Positions 36,123 through 44,144 of a DNA stretch of 64,000 bases are shown in pieces (within the stretch, counting starts at the first letter, position 1; each line of letters starts with the position of its first letter). Source of the stretch: Salinimicrobium soli. GTDB lineage: Bacteria > Bacteroidota > Bacteroidia > Flavobacteriales > Flavobacteriaceae. Under the pieces are notes generated by a model. It worked only from the letters and a program-made list of their open reading frames with translations, ran no database searches and was not told the origin of the DNA. The position numbers and the translations under genes are program-made. Where the stretch lies: contig NZ_JBLUWW010000001.1 of the NCBI RefSeq assembly GCF_048323655.1, forward strand, positions 806,001 through 870,000, read 5' to 3'.

Positions 36123-38951
36123 CTAGTGAGCTTCGAGCCAGTTTTCTCCCACCCCAAGATCCACTTCTAAAGGAACTTCCAGCTTGAAAGCATTTTCCAT
36201 TTCAGATTTCACGAGGGATTTGATCTCTTCCAACTCCGGTTTGTACACATCAAATACCAGTTCATCATGTACCTGAAGTAGCATTTTTGACTGGTAATTT
36301 TTGGCCTCCAGTTTCTTATGGATATTGATCATGGCCAGTTTAATAATATCGGCAGCACTTCCCTGGATGGGAGCGTTTACCGCGTTCCTTTCCGCAGCGC
36401 CCCTGATCACGGCATTCTGGGAATTAATGTCTTTTAAATATCGGCGTCTTCCAAGAACGGTTTGAACATAACCATGTTCCCGGGCAAAATCTATTTGCTC
36501 GCTGATATAGTTGCGCAACTTCGGATAGGTCTTGTAGTAAGTATCGATCAGATCCTTGGATTCACTCCTCGAAAGATTCGTTTGATTACTTAGTCCAAAT
36601 GCCGATACCCCGTAAACAATTCCGAAGTTTACCGTTTTGGCATTGCTTCGCTGGTCCCGGGTCACCTCTTCCATAGCTACATTGAAGACATTAGCGGCGG
36701 TAGAAGCGTGAATATCCTGCCCTTCCTTAAAGGCTTTGATCATATTGTCTTCCTGACTCAAGGCAGCAATGATGCGGAGTTCGATCTGAGAATAATCGGC
36801 AGCCAGCAGCACATAATCTTCATTTCGCGGAATAAAAGCTTTCCGAACCTGCCTTCCTCTTTCAGTCCTGATTGGGATATTCTGCAGGTTTGGATTGTTG
36901 GAACTCAATCTTCCGGTAGCGGCTACGGTCTGCATGTATTCTGTATGCACGCGGCCGGTGGAAGGTTCCACCTGCAGCGGCAGCGCGTCAATATAAGTGT
37001 TCTTTAGTTTTACAAGACCTCTGTAATCCAGCACCTGCTGCACGATCTTGTGATTGGGCGCGAGGGCAGAAAGTATATCTTCCCCGGTGGAATATTGGCC
37101 TGTCTTGGTCTTCTTCGGTTTATCAATCAGCTTCAGTTTTTCAAAAAGGATAATTCCCAACTGCTTTGGGGAACCAATATTGAATTCTTCTCCCGCCGTC
37201 TGGTAGATCTCCTGTTCAAGGTTGGCAATATCTTTTTCCATTTCTTCGGAAAGGCCTTCCAGAAACTCTCTGTCTAAATTGATGCCTTCGAGTTCCATAT
37301 CTGCAAGTACCTTGACCAGCGGAATTTCTATTTCATGGAACAGTTTCTCAGTGTTTGCCTCTTTTAATTCCGGAGTAAATTGTTGTTTTAGCTGTAAGAT
37401 GATATCGGCATCTTCAGCACTGAACTCGGTTTGGTCCTCCAGCGGAATGTCCCGCATGGATTTTCGCTGCTTTCCTTTTCCCAGGAGTTCTTCAACAAAG
37501 ACCGGCGTGTAATTCAAATAAGTTTCTGAAAGTACATCCAGCCCGTGGCGCATATCTGGATTGATAAGATAATGCGCGAGCATGGTGTCAAACAAAGCAC
37601 CCTGAAAATCAATATTGTATTTGGCCAGCACCTTGATATCGTGCTTAAGATTTTGGCCTACCTTTTCAATGTCTTCGGCTTCAAAAATGGGACGTAGTTG
37701 ATCTACTGCTTCCTGTGCTTTTTCTTTGCCTTCCGGAATGGGGACATAAAATCCTTTTCCGGCTTCCCATGAAAAAGCAATTCCTATAAGTTCGGCTGTT
37801 AAAGGATCCAGGCTGTCGGTGACCAGTTCAAAACAGATGCATTTCTGCTTTTTCAGGTTTTGAAGGAACAGCTGCATAGCCATTCCCGAAGCCACACTCT
37901 GGTAAACATGCGGCACATCTTTTATAGTCTTTCTTCCCGAAAAGGATTCCAGGCTTTCCGAAGCTTCTTCCCCTCCAAAAAGGGAAAATTGACCCGAACC
38001 TGCAGGCTGAGCCTGTGCTTTGGCCGTAGGTGTACTTGTCACCTGTGTTGGCCTCGAAGTTTCCTCACCCGAGAACAACTTCAGGAATTGATCCTTAAGC
38101 CTTCTGAATTCCAGTTCCTCAAAGATCTCCTGCACTTTTTCAGAATCCGGCATGGAGAGTTCATAATCTTCGGCGTGGAATTGAACATTGCAGTCACACA
38201 TAATGGCTGCCAGTTTCTTCGAAACTATGCCCAGTTCAGCATTAGCTTCAATTTTTTCGCGCATTTTCCCTTTCAGCTCATGAGTATTGGCCAAAAGGTT
38301 TTCCATGCTTCCGAACTGTTTAATGAACTTTTTGGCGGTTTTCTCACCCACTCCCGGCAGCCCGGGAATATTATCTACAGCATCGCCCATCATTCCGAGG
38401 AAATCGATCACTTGCTCAGGTCGCTCCACCTCGAATTTTTTCTGAACTTCAGGGATTCCCCATATCTCGATCCCGTTACCCATTCGGGCCGGGCGGTACA
38501 TGAAAATATTTTCGGTAACCAGCTGTGCAAAGTCCTTATCGGGAGTCACCATAAACACCTTGTAACCTTCTTTTTCAGCTTGTTTGGCAAGGGTTCCTAT
38601 AATATCATCGGCTTCACAACCCGGCAAAACCACCACCGGAATGTGCATGGCCTTCAGTATATTCTGTATATATGGAATGGCTTGTAGTATAGGCTCCGGA
38701 GTTGCATCCCTGTGCGCTTTGTATGCCTCGAACATCTCTGTTCTGGCATCGCTTCCTTCCTTATCGAAACACACCGCCAGGTGATCTGGTTTTTCACGCC
38801 TTATTACGTCAAAAAGCGAATTGGTGAATCCCATGATCGCTGAGGTGTCAAGACCTTTTGAGTTGATCCGTGGATTCTTGATGAAGGCGTAATAACCCCT
38901 GAAGATCAGGGCATATGCATCGAGTAGAAATAAGCGCTTTTGTTCAGCCAT
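36123..38951 (-). CDS. polA: DNA polymerase I (5' nuclease, degenerate 3'-5' exonuclease, polymerase)
   Basis: Repair and Okazaki-fragment polymerase, 942 residues. The 5' nuclease domain occupies about 1-290 (CEADDIIGTLA, GDAVDNIPGLPGVGEKTA). The polymerase domain has motif A DYSQIELRIIAALS, motif B RSNAKTVNFGIVYGVSAFGLS and motif C QVHDELVF. In the proofreading domain, exo motif I reads CFELVTDSLD: the catalytic Asp and Glu of the usual DTE are E375 and V377. Motif II (NLKHDIKVLAKY) and motif III (FSAEDADIILQL) keep their Asp, with Phe for the usual motif III Tyr. Proofreading is therefore probably weak or absent, an inference from motifs. A -7 element TAGTTTTG lies 22 nt before the ATG. 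Confidence 0.97.
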   Translation of the reverse strand: MAEQKRLFLLDAYALIFRGYYAFIKNPRINSKGLDTSAIMGFTNSLFDVIRREKPDHLAVCFDKEGSDARTEMFEAYKAHRDATPEPILQAIPYIQNILKAMHIPVVVLPGCEADDIIGTLAKQAEKEGYKVFMVTPDKDFAQLVTENIFMYRPARMGNGIEIWGIPEVQKKFEVERPEQVIDFLGMMGDAVDNIPGLPGVGEKTAKKFIKQFGSMENLLANTHELKGKMREKIEANAELGIVSKKLAAIMCDCNVQFHAEDYELSMPDSEKVQEIFEELEFRRLKDQFLKLFSGEETSRPTQVTSTPTAKAQAQPAGSGQFSLFGGEEASESLESFSGRKTIKDVPHVYQSVASGMAMQLFLQNLKKQKCICFELVTDSLDPLTAELIGIAFSWEAGKGFYVPIPEGKEKAQEAVDQLRPIFEAEDIEKVGQNLKHDIKVLAKYNIDFQGALFDTMLAHYLINPDMRHGLDVLSETYLNYTPVFVEELLGKGKQRKSMRDIPLEDQTEFSAEDADIILQLKQQFTPELKEANTEKLFHEIEIPLVKVLADMELEGINLDREFLEGLSEEMEKDIANLEQEIYQTAGEEFNIGSPKQLGIILFEKLKLIDKPKKTKTGQYSTGEDILSALAPNHKIVQQVLDYRGLVKLKNTYIDALPLQVEPSTGRVHTEYMQTVAATGRLSSNNPNLQNIPIRTERGRQVRKAFIPRNEDYVLLAADYSQIELRIIAALSQEDNMIKAFKEGQDIHASTAANVFNVAMEEVTRDQRSNAKTVNFGIVYGVSAFGLSNQTNLSRSESKDLIDTYYKTYPKLRNYISEQIDFAREHGYVQTVLGRRRYLKDINSQNAVIRGAAERNAVNAPIQGSAADIIKLAMINIHKKLEAKNYQSKMLLQVHDELVFDVYKPELEEIKSLVKSEMENAFKLEVPLEVDLGVGENWLEAH

Positions 38952-39024
38952 TGTGTTCTTTTAATTAGGATACCAAAACTACGAAGTTCTGACCAAAGAA
39001 AGCAGGGAGCCTTCTTAAAACTGA

Positions 39025-39993
39025 TTAGTCCAAATAATAGGCACTCTTGATATTTTCATTGTTGTTGTCGCGGAATTTCATGTAGCTGAAACCCTTCTGA
39101 ATACAATAAGAACCCACTTCGCCTTTTTTGTTCATGGCAATAAAGGCCGCCTGGAAATCTTTGTAATTGGGATTTTGTTTAATGATCCTGTAGATGGCTT
39201 CCTCACAGGCCTGCTGCGGAGTTTTACCCTGCCTCATAAGTTCTACTATCAAAAAACTACCTACACTTTTCATGATGGCCTCTCCCATACCGGTAGCTAC
39301 GGCGCCACCTACCTCATTGTCCAGGAAGAGTCCGCTTCCAATGATGGGAGAATCTCCTACGCGGCCGTTCATTTTATACGAAAGTCCCGATGTGGTGCAG
39401 GCGCCGGCAATATCACCATTTTGATCAATGCACAACATCCCGATGGTATCATGGTTCTCAATGTTTATAATAGGCTTGTATTCCTTCTTTTTAAGCCATT
39501 CTGTATAAGCCTTTTTTGAATCTTCAGTCAACAGCTCTTCTTTTTCAAACCCCTGTTCCCTGGCAAATTGATCGGCTCCTTCTCCTGCAAGCATCACGTG
39601 TGGGGTTTCTTCCATCACCTTACGTGCTACAGAAACCGCGTGGGTATTGTTCTTAAGATAGACAACAGCTCCTGCGTCGCCTTGCGGATTCATGATACAG
39701 GCATCGAGGGTGACATTACCGTCGCGGTCTGGTGCACCGCCTTTTCCCACAGTGGAATTCTTCACGTTGGCCTCTTCGACCATTACTCCCTGTTCTACCG
39801 CGTCAAGCGCCGAGGCTCCTTGTTCCAGTAACTCTCCGGCACGTTGACTGGCGTTGGGAAATCTCCAGGTGGCTATACAAATAGGTTCAAATGACATTTT
39901 TGAGGATTTTAGAATGGCTGAAAAACCCGCGGGAACAGCTGTGAGGCCAATTCCGTAGAGGGCTGTGTTTTTGATGAAATTGCGTCTTTTCAT
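39025..39993 (-). CDS. N4-(beta-N-acetylglucosaminyl)-L-asparaginase family (Ntn-hydrolase)
   Basis: Glycosylasparaginase-type enzyme that cleaves the GlcNAc-Asn link of glycopeptides or removes Asn/isoaspartyl groups. It is made as a precursor that self-cleaves before a threonine. The 322-residue protein has that nucleophile in NHDTIGMLCID (about residue 188) and the substrate loop NGRVGDSPIIGSGLFLDNEVGGAVATGMGE. The N-terminus MKRRNFIKNTALYGIGLTAVPAG looks like a twin-arginine signal, suggesting periplasmic export after folding. It is divergent from the phosphoesterase gene. Confidence 0.88.
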   Translation of the reverse strand: MKRRNFIKNTALYGIGLTAVPAGFSAILKSSKMSFEPICIATWRFPNASQRAGELLEQGASALDAVEQGVMVEEANVKNSTVGKGGAPDRDGNVTLDACIMNPQGDAGAVVYLKNNTHAVSVARKVMEETPHVMLAGEGADQFAREQGFEKEELLTEDSKKAYTEWLKKKEYKPIINIENHDTIGMLCIDQNGDIAGACTTSGLSYKMNGRVGDSPIIGSGLFLDNEVGGAVATGMGEAIMKSVGSFLIVELMRQGKTPQQACEEAIYRIIKQNPNYKDFQAAFIAMNKKGEVGSYCIQKGFSYMKFRDNNNENIKSAYYLD

Positions 39994-40068
39994 GAAAATG
40001 CTTCTGCTTCTAAAAATAGGAAAACTGTACTAACTGCCATAGATTATTTGGCGCTATTGTTGTTATCT

Positions 40069-40084
40069 CAAAATGGCATTTTTG
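40069..40084. repeat. Dispersed palindromic element, copy C
   Basis: CAAAATGGCATTTTTG, one base shorter than the consensus core, with left context TTATCT and right context ACTGCCTTCTTTCC. It lies in the gap between the divergent asparaginase and phosphoesterase genes. Confidence 0.55.
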
Positions 40085-40141
40085 ACTGCCTTCTTTCCAT
40101 AGCCAGATCTTATGCCCAGATAACCAATAACAGCGAAACTG

Positions 40142-40174
40142 TTGCTGTAATGCAGTTTCCAGGAAGTATTTTTG
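40142..40174 (+). promoter_or_regulatory. Promoter of the metallophosphoesterase gene
   Basis: TTG (40142-40144), 22 nt, then TATTTTTG (40167-40174). The TTG at 40172, a possible alternative start, lies inside the -7 element, which supports the ATG at 40190. Confidence 0.6.
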
Positions 40175-40189
40175 CCTAAAATAATTTTT

Positions 40190-41413
40190 ATGCGCTGGAT
40201 AATTTTCGTCCTCCTTTATATCGTTCTGGATATATATGCTTTCCAGGCTTTTAAAACCACCACCCGTCATCATTGGATATACGTGATCTACCTGCTGCTC
40301 TCACTGGGTGCACTGGCTTTTTTGATCTATGAGTTCAACTTCAATGACAGCCAGGGACTTTCGGGAGCTAAAAGCTATGCCATCGGATTTTTTCTCGTCT
40401 TTTTTGTTCCCAAGATCATATTTTTCATACTCCTTTTTGGAGAGGATATAGTGCGGTTGTTCATTGGAGGTTACCGGAAACTCGCACAGTCGCCGGGGGA
40501 ATTTGACATGCCATCACGGCGGAAGTTCATCAGCCAGATCGCGCTGGGTATCGCGGCCATTCCGTTCGCATCTTTGCTTTACGGAATGTATCAGGGACGA
40601 TACAACTATAAGGTGCTGAAGTATGTGCTGTACTTCGAGGATCTTCCTGACGCTTTTGATACATACCGGATCACTCAGATAAGTGATATTCACAGCGGAA
40701 GTTTTGATAATCCTGAAAAAATAAAATACGGAATTGACCTTATTAACGAGCAGGAGAGCAATGTGATCCTGTTTACCGGAGACCTCGTCAATAATAAAGC
40801 TTCAGAAATGGACCCGTGGAAAGAATTTTTTGGAGGTCTTAAAGCAGAGCACGGAGTCTTTTCTGTGCTGGGGAACCATGACTACGGTGACTATGTGGCC
40901 TGGGAATCTGCTGAGGCAAAAAAGCAAAACCTGGAAGCTCTTAAAAATGTGCACAGGGAAATGGGATGGCGACTGCTGCTCAATGAACATGAGTTCATTG
41001 AGAAGAATGGAGAGAAGATCGCCATTGTAGGAGTGGAGAATTGGGGGATTGGCGGCTTTAAGAAAGCCGGAGATCTGGACAAAGCGGCCAACGGTCTCAA
41101 AAAAGAGGATTTCAAGGTGCTTCTTTCCCACGACCCCTCTTACTGGCAGGAGCGCATTAAGAAGGATCCGCAGCATTATCATCTTACCCTTAGCGGGCAC
41201 ACCCACGGAATGCAGTTTGGGATAGAGATCCCGGGCTGGTTCAAATGGAGTCCGGTGCAATATCGTTATGAGAACTGGGCGGGGATCTATGAAGAATTCG
41301 GAAGGTTCATAAATGTTAACCGCGGCTTCGGATTTTTAGCCTATCCGGGGAGAGTGGGTATTTGGCCGGAAGTATCGGTCATTGAACTGAGAAAAGGCCC
41401 TAAACCTGTATAA
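40190..41413 (+). CDS. Membrane-anchored metallophosphoesterase (YkuE-like) with internal twin-arginine motif
   Basis: Calcineurin-type phosphoesterase with the phosphatase domain probably outside the cytoplasmic membrane. From ATG 40190 it has 407 residues. Three TMs lie at about 3-20, 25-45 and 62-82, followed by a basic loop. A Tat-like SRRKFISQIALGIAAIPFAS then leads into the catalytic domain. Metal ligands are ITQISDIHSG, LFTGDLVNN, VLGNHDYGD, LLSHDPSYW and LSGHTHGMQFG, complete and in order. Relatives act on UDP-diacylglucosamine or phospholipids; substrate here is unknown. The TTG 18 bp upstream is rejected because it falls in the promoter. Confidence 0.9.
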   Translation: MRWIIFVLLYIVLDIYAFQAFKTTTRHHWIYVIYLLLSLGALAFLIYEFNFNDSQGLSGAKSYAIGFFLVFFVPKIIFFILLFGEDIVRLFIGGYRKLAQSPGEFDMPSRRKFISQIALGIAAIPFASLLYGMYQGRYNYKVLKYVLYFEDLPDAFDTYRITQISDIHSGSFDNPEKIKYGIDLINEQESNVILFTGDLVNNKASEMDPWKEFFGGLKAEHGVFSVLGNHDYGDYVAWESAEAKKQNLEALKNVHREMGWRLLLNEHEFIEKNGEKIAIVGVENWGIGGFKKAGDLDKAANGLKKEDFKVLLSHDPSYWQERIKKDPQHYHLTLSGHTHGMQFGIEIPGWFKWSPVQYRYENWAGIYEEFGRFINVNRGFGFLAYPGRVGIWPEVSVIELRKGPKPV

Positions 41414-41498
41414 TTCAAACTTTTCATTATATTTGGTAAAGGCTGTAGGTGAAGCAATACTTTCGGTACAGCTTTGTGGTACTTAATAACCCGAATAT

Positions 41499-41795
41499 AT
41501 GTCAAAGTTTGGTGAATTAATTGACCTGCAAATTCCGGTACTTCTGGATTTCTACACAGAATGGAATGAAGCGTCTATAGCCATGCATCCGGTCCTGAAG
41601 GACGTGGCGGCAGCACTTGGTGATAAGGCCAAAGTCATAAAGATCGATGTTGACAAGAATGCTCAACTTGCCGAAGCTCTTAGAGTAAAAGGCCTTCCTA
41701 CCCTCATGATCTATAAGGAAGGGGAGATGAAGTGGCGGCAAAGTGGCGAGCAAGACGCCAACACGCTTATAGGACTGATCCAGGAATATATTTAA
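41499..41795 (+). CDS. Thioredoxin-fold protein lacking both active-site cysteines
   Basis: A 98-residue protein with clear thioredoxin architecture (VLLDFYTEW, AKVIKIDVDKNAQLAEALRVKGLPTLMIYKEG, cis-Pro at about residue 68). The usual WCGPC is replaced by W22-N-E-A-S26, so no redox dithiol exists. The protein contains no cysteine at all. It closely resembles the CGPC-bearing thioredoxin at 56.4 kb, sharing VDKNxxLAExxxVxGxPTL and KxxWRQSG. It may act as a chaperone-like or binding protein. A -7 TATATTTG lies at 41428-41435. Confidence 0.85.
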   Translation: MSKFGELIDLQIPVLLDFYTEWNEASIAMHPVLKDVAAALGDKAKVIKIDVDKNAQLAEALRVKGLPTLMIYKEGEMKWRQSGEQDANTLIGLIQEYI

Positions 41796-41803
41796 AAAAG
41801 TCT

Positions 41804-42556
41804 TTAATCCGCTTCTGACTTTTTCTGCAGTTCTTGCAGAAGTTTTTCTGTGTATTTCTTTATTTCTTCACTTCTTTGCAAGTACAATTGATTTGAGAGG
41901 TACTTGACAATTATGAGGCCATTCAGGTCTGAAATGAAATCAGCTGCTTCAATAGAATTCCACACTTTCTGAGACATCGGAGAATGAATCTTCATACTTC
42001 CACTGTACATGGGAGAAGGGTACTTTTTTATTACCACATTTATGGATCTTTTATACTGGGAAAGGTCCTGCAAAGAAAAATCGAGATGCGCTTGCTGAAG
42101 CTTGTTGAGAATGGTTAATTTTTCAATTGTTTCAGCAGAGAACAGATTAATATCCCCGGAGGCTTCAATGGCCTCAAAAGTTGTTGTTTTAAATTTTGCA
42201 GCGTCCGTTATAATTGGGTTTAATTCATATCTGTAGATATGAATTAATGTGTCCAGTTTTGCATTAGGTGAAGATATTCTTTTCCGTAGATTCCCAAGTC
42301 TAGTGGTGTCTAGTACTGCGGAATTCATGAGACTATCGATCTCATCAAGATCATTCTCCAGATCCATGACAAGAGACTGCAGATACCGCTGTTTCCTATT
42401 CTCGTTTTTTCTTTCTTCATTCCAGTTATTTACCTGCAGGGCAATAAGAATTCCCACAACCACAAGCATGATCTCTCCCATGGCGTACGCCAAATATTTT
42501 TTGGTTTTGCCCATGTTTATGAATTTTCTTTTAAAGCTTTTGAAGAGATAAGGCAT
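41804..42556 (-). CDS. DUF6090-family membrane-anchored protein
   Basis: A 250-residue protein with a basic N-terminus and the family's hallmark TM: KYLAYAMGEIMLVVVGILIA (residues 20-39), continuing LQVNNWNEERK. A predominantly helical soluble domain of about 200 residues follows with no catalytic motif. Such proteins are abundant in Flavobacteriia and of unknown function. The upstream start is kept because homologues have a similar 20-25-residue basic leader before the TM. It converges on the thioredoxin-like gene with an 8-bp gap. A dyad CCACTTT-A-AAAGTGG lies upstream at 42578-42592. Confidence 0.8.
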   Translation of the reverse strand: MPYLFKSFKRKFINMGKTKKYLAYAMGEIMLVVVGILIALQVNNWNEERKNENRKQRYLQSLVMDLENDLDEIDSLMNSAVLDTTRLGNLRKRISSPNAKLDTLIHIYRYELNPIITDAAKFKTTTFEAIEASGDINLFSAETIEKLTILNKLQQAHLDFSLQDLSQYKRSINVVIKKYPSPMYSGSMKIHSPMSQKVWNSIEAADFISDLNGLIIVKYLSNQLYLQRSEEIKKYTEKLLQELQKKSEAD

Positions 42557-42800
42557 TCTTACTGATTTTCATCGGGTCCACTTTAAAAGTGGTAGGAAAG
42601 TAGGGTATCGATCGGCTTCTTTTGCAACCACTCTAAAATAAGAAAATTAAATAAAACCTTCGTTTTAGGGTGTGTGGCCTGGGATCCAGAGCAAAGATCA
42701 AATACTTTTTTCATGAAGAATAAGGCGACAGAAGTCCCAGTCCTAAAAGAAAAGTTGGTACGTGTTTAAGACAAGATCGGTTAAAAAAATTGCAGATAAA

Positions 42801-43688
42801 CTATACGAGTTTTTCTTTAAAAAATTCTATCGTCCTGGACCAGGCGAGTTCTGCGGCCGACTCATCAAAGCGAGGTGTTGTGTTATTATGGAATCCGTGG
42901 TTGACGTTGGGATAGAAATGGACAGAAAATTCTTTTTGATTTTCTTTCAACGCCGCTTCATATTCCGGCCATCCGGCATTTACCCGTTCATCAAGACCGG
43001 CATAATGTAGTTGTAAAGGGGCATTTATTTTTGGGACCTCTTCCCTGGCAGGCTGTCCTCCATAATAGGGTACTGCAGCTGAAAGACCATTGACCTTTAC
43101 AGCCATCATGTTTGATATCCAGCCTCCAAAGCAGAATCCAACTACTCCAACTTTGCCGGTACAATCAGGATGGGATTTAAGATATTCGTAACCGGCGATA
43201 AAATCTTCCAGCATTTCATCCCGGTCTCTCTTTTTCTGTAGCTCCCTTCCGTCGTCATCATTTCCTGGATAACCTCCCAATGGAGTAAGAGCATCAGGAG
43301 CAAGGCTCATAAATCCTGCCAGGGCGACCCGGCGTCCCACATCTTCAATATATGGATTGAGTCCGCGATTTTCATGTACAACAATCACTCCCGGCAGTTT
43401 CCCCGTAGGTTGCTTAGGGGTGGAAAGAAGAGCTTTAATTTTCCCGCCGCCTTTGGGAGAATCATAGGTGATATATTTGGAATCTAGATCTGGATGATCT
43501 TTCGCAACTGTGACAGTGTCATTATAGTTAGGTGACAAAAAACTCAACAATGAGCCAACAGTGACGGTGCCCACAGCATACAAGGAAAGTCTCTCTACAA
43601 ATTGTCGTCGGCCTATCTTATTGTGGGCGTATTGATCATACAGGTCAAAGACCTCTTGATTTATGTCTTCTTTTCTTAACTCACTCAT
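42801..43688 (-). CDS. Dienelactone hydrolase-family protein with twin-arginine-like signal
   Basis: Alpha/beta hydrolase probably exported to the periplasm. Started at the ATG 43686-43688 it has 295 residues, beginning MSELRKEDINQEVFDLYDQY. A GRRQFVERLSLYAVGTVTVG segment resembles a Tat signal placed after a short helical leader, as in other Bacteroidota members. Catalytic residues: Cys nucleophile in GVVGFCFGGW, Asp in HYAGLDERVNAG and His in NVNHGFHNNT. A frame extension of 17 codons upstream has no support. Substrate is unknown; the family hydrolyses cyclic esters and related compounds. Confidence 0.87.
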   Translation of the reverse strand: MSELRKEDINQEVFDLYDQYAHNKIGRRQFVERLSLYAVGTVTVGSLLSFLSPNYNDTVTVAKDHPDLDSKYITYDSPKGGGKIKALLSTPKQPTGKLPGVIVVHENRGLNPYIEDVGRRVALAGFMSLAPDALTPLGGYPGNDDDGRELQKKRDRDEMLEDFIAGYEYLKSHPDCTGKVGVVGFCFGGWISNMMAVKVNGLSAAVPYYGGQPAREEVPKINAPLQLHYAGLDERVNAGWPEYEAALKENQKEFSVHFYPNVNHGFHNNTTPRFDESAAELAWSRTIEFFKEKLV

Positions 43689-44144
43689 AACAAATGGTTT
43701 AATTACTTCTCTAAAATAGAAAAAAAAATTATGCTTCATTTCAAATGATCTATGAGATCTTTTCTGAGCATTCTTTTACTGCGGCTTAAAAGGGGTCAGT
43801 GTCATTAATTCCAGTAAATTCGGTCTTCATGCCTGGCTCACAATTTAGGAGCAGCTCATTTAGCTTTCGTCTTCCCCTTGATCCATATCCAGCTTGCCAG
43901 AAAGTTCCTTTTGAGATTAAAGTTTACCGTAATTTTCTCTCTGATCTGCTTAGAAGTTTTAGACTAATGTCTTAAATTACAAGAACCTCCCAAAGCTGCC
44001 TCTAATTCTACTTCTATGTTCCGGTAAATTTTGATGCAATAAATTATATATGATGAATAAATAGAGTTTACTTATTGAAAATCTTTAATCATAGCTTTAA
44101 ATTATTATATTTTTAATCGATTAATTAACTAAAAACTCTCCAAA
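43689..44144. other. 456-bp gap upstream of katG
   Basis: No RNA gene or confident CDS was found. The last 100 bp are strongly A+T-rich and presumably hold the katG promoter, although no clean TAnnTTTG is seen. A perfect 12-bp palindrome TTAATCGATTAA lies at 44113-44124, 20 bp before katG, and could be a regulator site. A 45-codon start-less minus-strand frame ends at 43786 and may be a gene remnant. Confidence 0.4.

Noticed and set aside
39885..39905. CAAATGACATTTTTG-like string inside the glycosylasparaginase gene
   Set aside because: It lies within coding sequence (codons for KMSFE), only half matches and the flanks are unrelated.
40010..40273. 87-codon minus-strand frame in the gap before the phosphoesterase gene
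   Set aside because: It overlaps the phosphoesterase 5' end and promoter and looks like a shadow frame.
42583..42714. 43-codon minus-strand ORF upstream of the DUF6090 gene
   Set aside because: No promoter, no domain, no convincing composition; within chance expectation for an A+T-rich gap.
43786..43923. 45-codon start-less minus-strand frame with protein-like composition (KGTFWQAGYGSRGRRK)
   Set aside because: No start codon, stop in frame upstream and no recognised family; perhaps a remnant, but too short to claim.
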